The notes under the pieces are model-generated. The model did not search any database. It was not told the origin of the DNA and saw only the letters and a list, made by a program, of their open reading frames with translations. The translations under genes were made by a program, and so were the position numbers. From positions 1 through 9,423 of the forward strand of contig CAVECB010000045.1 of assembly GCA_963614215.1 (NCBI GenBank): 9,423 bases of DNA, read 5' to 3'. Shown in pieces: positions 5,601 through 9,423 of the stretch. Positions within the stretch are counted from its first letter, which is position 1. Each line of letters opens with the position of its first letter. Origin of the DNA: CAVAWX01 sp963614215. Lineage in GTDB: Bacteria > Actinomycetota > Coriobacteriia > Coriobacteriales > QAMH01.

Positions 5601-8600
5601 CGTCGGCGGCGGCGATAGACCAGGAAGCCGAGGCGCTGCCCGTGTAGTTGCCCTTGCCCGTGATGCTTGCCACATAGTCGCCCGCTGCGGTCTGCGCGGT
5701 GATGGAGACCGTGTAGTCGTCGCTTGCGGAGAGCTGCACGCCGTTGCGCACGGCCTTGGTCACGACGGGTTGCTTGGAGTTGCCGTCGTAGGTGAAGGAC
5801 GTCTCGTCTAGCACGACCGTCGTGTTTTCATTAGAGATGGTCGCCTGCGCGATGTTGAACTCAATTTGCACGGGGCCTGTGGCCGCCCAGTTGCCGGACA
5901 GGGTAAGCGTCGCCGTGGCTTTCTTGTTCGCCTCGGCGCTCTTTGCGCTCGCGTCGATGTTGTTTTCATAGGAGAGGCTGCAGTTGGCGGCCGTGACGCC
6001 GGCCGGCAGGGTCGTCTCGTCCACGCCCGGCTCTTTGGCGTTGCCGTCGTAGGTGTAGCCGCCGGTCGGCAAGGAGAGCTTGATGGCGGCTGTCTGCGCC
6101 GCCGAAAGAGAGGCGGGGTTTATCTTCCAGGAGACGGGCGCGCTGGTGCCAGTGTAGTTGCCCTTGCCGGTGATGGTAAGGCTGTAGGAGCCAGCGTCCG
6201 TGGCGGTGCCGCCCGACACGGTGTAGTCGGACGTCCCCAGCACAATCCTCCCCTCGTCCAGGGCGGCCATCTTCACCACGGCGGTCTGCGCAATGCCGGT
6301 GCCATCGGCGTCGGCCTTGTAGGTGAACTCGTCTTCTTCCAGCGTGATGAGCGCGTTCGCGATGTCGCGAGCCGCGATGTTCCACGTGGCGCTCGCCGTG
6401 CCCTTGTAGTTGCCCGTGCCCGTGATGGTGAGGGTGTAGTCGCCGTCTGCCTTCACATTCGTCTGCGTGTCGCCGGAGACCGTGTAGGCATCTGCGGGCA
6501 CCGCGCGCCCGTCGGCTGCGATCACGGCGACGACACCCTTTTTCTGGGCCGCGCCGTTGTAGACGAGCCGCGTAGCATCGAGCAGGACAGCCGCGCCGTC
6601 AAGGTCGGCCTGGGCTATCTCAAACTCCAGCACCTTATCGGGCGTGCCCGCATAGCTGCCCTTGAACTTAACGGTCGCCGTGGCCTTGGCGCCGGACTTG
6701 GCAGAAGCGTCCGTGTTGTTGGTATAGACCACGTCGTAGTCCACGCCCTGCGTAAGCCCTGTCGGCAGGCCCGTGACGGCCGGCTCCTTGGCTTGCCCAT
6801 CATAGGTGTAGCCGTCCTCGGGCAAAACGAGTGCCACATTTTTCAGGTCGTCGGCGGTAAACACCTTCGGAACAATCTTCCAGGAGGCCGTGGCGGTGCC
6901 GGTGTAGTTGCCGGTGCCCTCGACGATAAGGGTGTAGGTGTCCACGTAGGTGCCGGTGTTGCCGGAGGCCACCTTATAGGCATCAGACGGCAGCGGGCTT
7001 GCGGCGCCCGGCAGCGTGACGGAGGCGACCTCGGCCGTCTGCTTTACGCCCTTGCCGGTCCCGTCGGCCGCGTAGGGCAGCTCGTCTTTTGCCAGCGCAA
7101 CTGTGGCGCCCGCGATGTCTTTGGGCGCTATCTCAAACTCGATGGTCTTCGTGCCAGAGTAGTTGCTGCCCTCGGCAAAAGTGACGGTGGCGCGGGCCGT
7201 GCCGGCGTCGGTGTTGCGCTCGTAGGAAAGCGTGTAGTCCTTGCCTGCCACAAGGCCAGCGGGCATACCCGAAAGAGCCGGCTCTTTAGCCTGCCCGTCG
7301 TAGGTGTAGCCGCCTTCGGGGATGCTAAGGCCGATGCCGTCTATGGTTGCATCGTCGGCCTTCACCTTCCAATCGAGCACGACAGAGCCTGTGTAGTTGC
7401 CCGTGCCGGTGACGGTGGCCTTGTAGTTGCCGGCGGCCACCACCTCGTCGCAGGAGAAGGTGTAGTCGCTGGCGGCGAGAACCTTGTCGCCGGAAAGCGC
7501 CTGCTTAACGCCCGGTTTGTGGGACTGAGCATCGTAGGAAAACTCGGTGCAGTCCAACTCGGCGGCCGTGAGCTGCGCGGGCTGTATGGTAAAGGTAAGT
7601 TCTGTGCTGGAGCCGGCGTAGTCGCCTTTGCCTGTGATGGTAAGTGTCGCGGTGCCAGCGCCGGTGTTGTCCTTATAAGACAGCTCGTAGTCCACGCCCT
7701 CCACGAGGTTTGCGGGCAGGCCGGTGACGCCCGGTTTTTTCTCCGTGCCGTCGTAGACGAGCGGCTGCGAGTCGTCGACTTTAACCGAGGTGAAGTCGAT
7801 GGCGCCGGGGTTTATCGTCCAAGGCGTGCCTGCGGTCGTGCCGGTGTAGTTGCCCTTACCGGTGATGGTAAGGGAGTAGCTGCCGGCAGAGGAGCCCGTG
7901 TCGCCGGAAGTCGTGTAGTCTGTCGAGGGGTCGAGGGTAAGCACGGTGCCGCCCAAGGTTATCGTCGCGACCTTGGCCTGGCGCTCGACACCGGCACCCG
8001 TCGCAGCGTCGCGGCTGTAGGTGAAGGAGTCCTGCTCGAGGGTGACGGTCGCGTTCGAGATGTTGAGCGGGTCAATCGTGAAGACGAGCACGGCGGGCGT
8101 GGTGGCCGCGTAATTGCCCAGCCCCTCGATCGTGAGGGTGGCCGTGCCGGCGTCAGTGTTGTCCTTGTAGGTGATTTTGTAGTCCACGCCTTCCACGAGG
8201 CCAGCCGGAATGCCGGTCACACCCGGTTTCTTCTCCGTGCCGTCATAGACGATGGGCAAAGACGTGTCGACGGCGACGTTGGAGAGGTCTGCGGCGGCAG
8301 GCGCGATGTTCCAGGTGGCCGTCGCCGTGCCCTTGTAGTTGCCCGTGCCGGTGATGGTCAGGGTGTAGTCGCCGTCTGCCTTCGCGTCAGTTTGTGTGTC
8401 GCCAGAGACCGTATAGCCGTCTGCGGGCACCGCGCGCCCATCAATTGCGACCACGGAGGCGACACCCTTCTTTTGGGCCGCGCCGTTGTAGACAAGCTGG
8501 GTGCCATCGAGGTAGACAGACGCGCCAGAGATGTCGGCTTGGCCTATCTCGAAGGAAAGGGACTTGTCGGGCGTGCCTGCGTAGTTGCCTTTGAACTTAA

Positions 8601-9423
8601 CGGTTGCGGTGGCGGATGTGCCGGACTTGGCGGTGGCATCCGTGTTGTTGGCATAGACCACGTCGTAGTCCACACCCTGCACAAGGCCTGCCGGCAGGCC
8701 GGATACGGCCGGGGTCTTTGCCTGCCCGTCGTAGATAAGGCCGTCCGCGCCGTCAAGACGCGCACCTGCCAAATCGGCGGCAGAGAGAACCTTCGGGACA
8801 ATCTTCCAGGTGGTCGTGGCGCTGCCCTTGTAGTTGCCGACGCCTTCCACCTTCAAGGTGTAGGTGCCGAGTGCGGTGCCCGTGTCGCCGGAGACAGTAT
8901 AGTCGCCTGCGGCGGGATACGGGGCGCTGCCTGCCGGCGCGACCATCTTCACCGAAACAGACTGCACGGCGCCGGAACCGTTGGCGTTGGCCTTGTAGGG
9001 CAGCTCGTTTTCAACAAGCTCGACTGCCGCGCCGGAAAGGTCAACCTGCCCAATGGTGAAATCAACACTCTTCTCGCCGGACAGCCCACCTTTCAACGAG
9101 ACGGTCACGCGCGCAAAATCAGAAGCATCCACGTTGTTTTTCCAGGAAAGGTCGTACTCCTCGCCTTTCACGAGGGCGCGGCCGTCGTAGGAGACGGACG
9201 GTTCGGGCTTAATTTCTGTGCCCGTGTAGACGCGCGTCTCTGCCGGCAGCTCGACGGAGAGCTTGGAGAGGTCGGCCGTCGTAGCGGCAATCTGCCACCT
9301 CACGTTTTCAACCTTGCCCTCGTAGGCACCGATGCCGGTGACGGTGACGGCGTAGTCGCCCACGCCGGTCTGCTCCTCCACGGACACCTCGTAGTCCACA
9401 CCCTCTGTGAGGACACGGCCATC
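2617..9423 (-). CDS. Giant repeat-containing surface protein, DGR target (5' end outside the window)
   Basis: At least 2268 residues are visible and the frame is open to the right edge, so start, signal peptide and any N-terminal anchor are not seen. About 22 MBG/YDG-like beta-sandwich units of 75-88 residues fill 4180-9423. They alternate between type A (YDG..KEPAV, then NNTDAGTATVT) and type B (YTVSGDT, then GTGNYTGTATWKI). A transition module (about 3930-4180) leads to a Listeria-Bacteroides-type repeat at 3530-3930 (VVYHANGG, then FAFW, then LYAHW). An Ala/Thr/Ser-rich linker follows (about 3300-3500). The C-terminal domain (about 2620-3300) resembles DUF6273 and C-type-lectin-like DGR targets: YRMNATNTNTGGWEASELRG, FWALSYNEI and WWERSPYSS. 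The VR is its last 52 codons, followed by only a few residues. There is no C-terminal sortase motif or membrane helix, so the tip is free and attachment must be N-terminal. I infer an adhesin or receptor with a switchable tip; the ligand is unknown. Domain names are from pattern recognition, not a search. Confidence 0.93.
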   Translation of the reverse strand, partial: DGRVLTEGVDYEVSVEEQTGVGDYAVTVTGIGAYEGKVENVRWQIAATTADLSKLSVELPAETRVYTGTEIKPEPSVSYDGRALVKGEEYDLSWKNNVDASDFARVTVSLKGGLSGEKSVDFTIGQVDLSGAAVELVENELPYKANANGSGAVQSVSVKMVAPAGSAPYPAAGDYTVSGDTGTALGTYTLKVEGVGNYKGSATTTWKIVPKVLSAADLAGARLDGADGLIYDGQAKTPAVSGLPAGLVQGVDYDVVYANNTDATAKSGTSATATVKFKGNYAGTPDKSLSFEIGQADISGASVYLDGTQLVYNGAAQKKGVASVVAIDGRAVPADGYTVSGDTQTDAKADGDYTLTITGTGNYKGTATATWNIAPAAADLSNVAVDTSLPIVYDGTEKKPGVTGIPAGLVEGVDYKITYKDNTDAGTATLTIEGLGNYAATTPAVLVFTIDPLNISNATVTLEQDSFTYSRDAATGAGVERQAKVATITLGGTVLTLDPSTDYTTSGDTGSSAGSYSLTITGKGNYTGTTAGTPWTINPGAIDFTSVKVDDSQPLVYDGTEKKPGVTGLPANLVEGVDYELSYKDNTGAGTATLTITGKGDYAGSSTELTFTIQPAQLTAAELDCTEFSYDAQSHKPGVKQALSGDKVLAASDYTFSCDEVVAAGNYKATVTGTGNYTGSVVLDWKVKADDATIDGIGLSIPEGGYTYDGQAKEPALSGMPAGLVAGKDYTLSYERNTDAGTARATVTFAEGSNYSGTKTIEFEIAPKDIAGATVALAKDELPYAADGTGKGVKQTAEVASVTLPGAASPLPSDAYKVASGNTGTYVDTYTLIVEGTGNYTGTATASWKIVPKVFTADDLKNVALVLPEDGYTYDGQAKEPAVTGLPTGLTQGVDYDVVYTNNTDASAKSGAKATATVKFKGSYAGTPDKVLEFEIAQADLDGAAVLLDATRLVYNGAAQKKGVVAVIAADGRAVPADAYTVSGDTQTNVKADGDYTLTITGTGNYKGTASATWNIAARDIANALITLEEDEFTYKADADGTGIAQTAVVKMAALDEGRIVLGTSDYTVSGGTATDAGSYSLTITGKGNYTGTSAPVSWKINPASLSAAQTAAIKLSLPTGGYTYDGNAKEPGVDETTLPAGVTAANCSLSYENNIDASAKSAEANKKATATLTLSGNWAATGPVQIEFNIAQATISNENTTVVLDETSFTYDGNSKQPVVTKAVRNGVQLSASDDYTVSITAQTAAGDYVASITGKGNYTGSASASWSIAAADDSMAGVGLAGTDSLVYDGTAKEPAVTGLEGYVKGTDYEVFYKNNTNAGTATAIVTLKGNRTGEKSIDFQVKPYTLSAANADLSFANDGTSYTGSTIQAGTATLELKTALAGGQKKLAASDFTLTGTTSGTSAGTYTAWAVGTGNFAGTVEGSWAIAPISAEASKISVTLDQTSYTYDGTAHEPAVTVKYDGRELAADDYMLSYANNTDAGTAKATVTLRGNYSTAIAEASFTISAADLSGAEVVLDANQLYWTGSEQTKAVSKVILNGKVLDAATDYTVAGNTGTDAKDDYSITVSGKGNYTGTTAGASWSIAPTTAADAKLSVTLAYSECSYDATAKQPAATVAYDNTTLGSDAYTVSYANNTDAGTATATVTLKGGLTGSKNASFTIKPLDVSEATLTFANDGTAYTGSTIQAGTATLTLKTPIGTSAAPVKTVPAANFTVVGTTSAVNAGAYSAWAAASGNYTGVCAGTWTIAQVALPSSMKPSGLSTTAETGQKLSEVALPTLPEDYPGTLEWKNGDTTTVSSSAGTYSYTAVFTSANTNYKPVDVTVSTKVSAVYKVVYHANGGTLSTGSEGDDSYGSATYSQKIYLGSKNQTLTANAFSAPAGTRFAFWTLGTPDTALTSVDSTVTTGAKNVTTLTYVDGHDLSQPDGNAEKSATAVEMYTDSSTSTSKTQAGAGDTVNLYAHWIDESLGSYWMAPSKKTTTSNKASNSAKDVAEATTANAAYSSPETGDAGAAGVYKDNAAVKSAVADLKAEIADGTATTLQEQWTAVMKEDKYHLYTLYQEDRPLAFDERYVESRVIQVGAHGGDGTTLTFEAVHALPTAYRMNATNTNTGGWEASELRGKLSAGGAIYANFEQGYLDDILAVGKYTIGGNDDTTVDTTSDKFWALSYNEITGSTSSERYEGDHGGQYAWHKALSVGTGNNSALVNGQRTRSEGTAASANNSNIWWERSPYSSHAYNFANVYGSYGLASNTISAHYLLAVRPASSM
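2626..2787 (-). repeat. Variable repeat (VR) of the DGR
   Basis: This is the diversified acceptor copy, forming the last codons of the giant target gene. The secure core 2631-2787 matches TR 1637-1793 with 15 substitutions and no indels. In coding order, 14 Asn codons of the TR have become I, Y, H, Y, Y, S, Y, L, S, T, I, S, H and Y. The Leu arose from two changes in one codon. The invariant framework (SEGTAAS, WWERSP, LLAVRP) is kept. The GC-rich end at 2631-2650 is unchanged and fits the initiation-of-mutagenic-homing (IMH) element. Immediately beyond it the sequences differ at 2630 and then diverge at 2625. Confidence 0.97.
6374..6920 (-). repeat. Copy 1 of an internal segmental duplication in the stalk
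   Basis: This stretch matches 8303-8846 closely. The spacing is constant at 1929 bp (643 codons) from 6374 to beyond 6800, and then shifts by one codon to 1926 bp near 6872. It encodes the shared peptides DGRAVPAD, YTVSGDTQT, NYKGTA and GVDYDVVY. The similarity fades at unit boundaries. Confidence 0.65.
8303..8846 (-). repeat. Copy 2 of the internal segmental duplication in the stalk
   Basis: This is the partner of 6374-6920. The closeness of the DNA match, including third codon positions, contrasts with the much weaker similarity among other units. That suggests recent duplication or gene conversion of an A+B block plus part of the next unit. Confidence 0.65.

Larger units (their letters stand above)
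4180..9423 (-). repeat. Tandem array of about 22 MBG/YDG-like units within the target protein
   Basis: Units are recognised by recurring YDG or YNG, NNTDAG, GxGNYTGT and a closing WxI or FxI followed by P or Q/A-A-D. I count 21 complete units and one cut by the right edge. A and B forms alternate strictly except near 6110-6600, where two B units are adjacent. Such arrays normally act as a stiff stalk that holds a terminal domain away from the cell wall. Recurrent DNA stretches within the array make it prone to recombination. Confidence 0.75.

Noticed and set aside
3838..5811. Plus-strand open frame of 657 codons
   Set aside because: It lies antisense to the target gene's repeats. Its Gly/Val/Arg-rich periodic sequence mirrors the repeats on the other strand, and no ribosome-binding context supports it.
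1..9423. Prophage, CRISPR array or insertion sequence
   Set aside because: There are no phage, cas or transposase genes, no regular short repeats with unique spacers, and no terminal inverted repeats or target duplications. The tandem repeats are protein-coding.

Overview
The window holds a diversity-generating retroelement (DGR). Every supported gene lies on the minus strand, so the cassette reads from right to left: target gene with variable repeat (VR), Avd-like accessory gene, template repeat (TR), then reverse transcriptase (RT). The DNA is GC-rich. The target combines MBG/YDG-like repeats, a Listeria-Bacteroides-type repeat and a DUF6273-like C-terminal domain, a mix typical of cell-surface proteins of gut Gram-positive bacteria. 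A high-GC gut actinobacterium of the Coriobacteriia is my best guess, but no taxonomic marker gene is present. I see no phage structural, integrase or transposase genes.

Layout by position. 1-1158: DGR-type RT, cut by the left edge at its 3' end. 1159-1631: non-coding spacer with a strong intrinsic terminator at 1217-1257. 1632-1793: the TR, packed with AAC/AAT codons. 1794-1873: short leader with a candidate -10 element. 1874-2425: Avd-like helical accessory protein. 2426-2616: intergenic region with three successive inverted repeats. 2617-9423: a giant surface protein, cut by the right edge at its 5' end. Its last codons (2631-2787, possibly from 2626) are the VR.

How the parts work together. 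By the established DGR mechanism, the TR is transcribed, the RT with Avd copies it into cDNA with errors at template adenines, and the cDNA replaces the VR. The sequence shows this signature directly. TR and VR align without gaps over 157 bp (1637-1793 and 2631-2787). They differ at 15 positions by hand alignment, and in all 15 the TR base on the coding strand is A. All 15 fall in the first two positions of AAC/AAT codons and change 14 of 20 Asn codons. The likely result is a long repeat stalk displaying a hypervariable C-type-lectin-like tip at its extreme C terminus.

Points that go beyond a routine DGR: the very large repeat-built target with segmental duplications, the intrinsic terminator between TR and RT, the unusually long TR-RT spacer, the enlarged Avd-like protein, and the cluster of hairpins just downstream of the VR.
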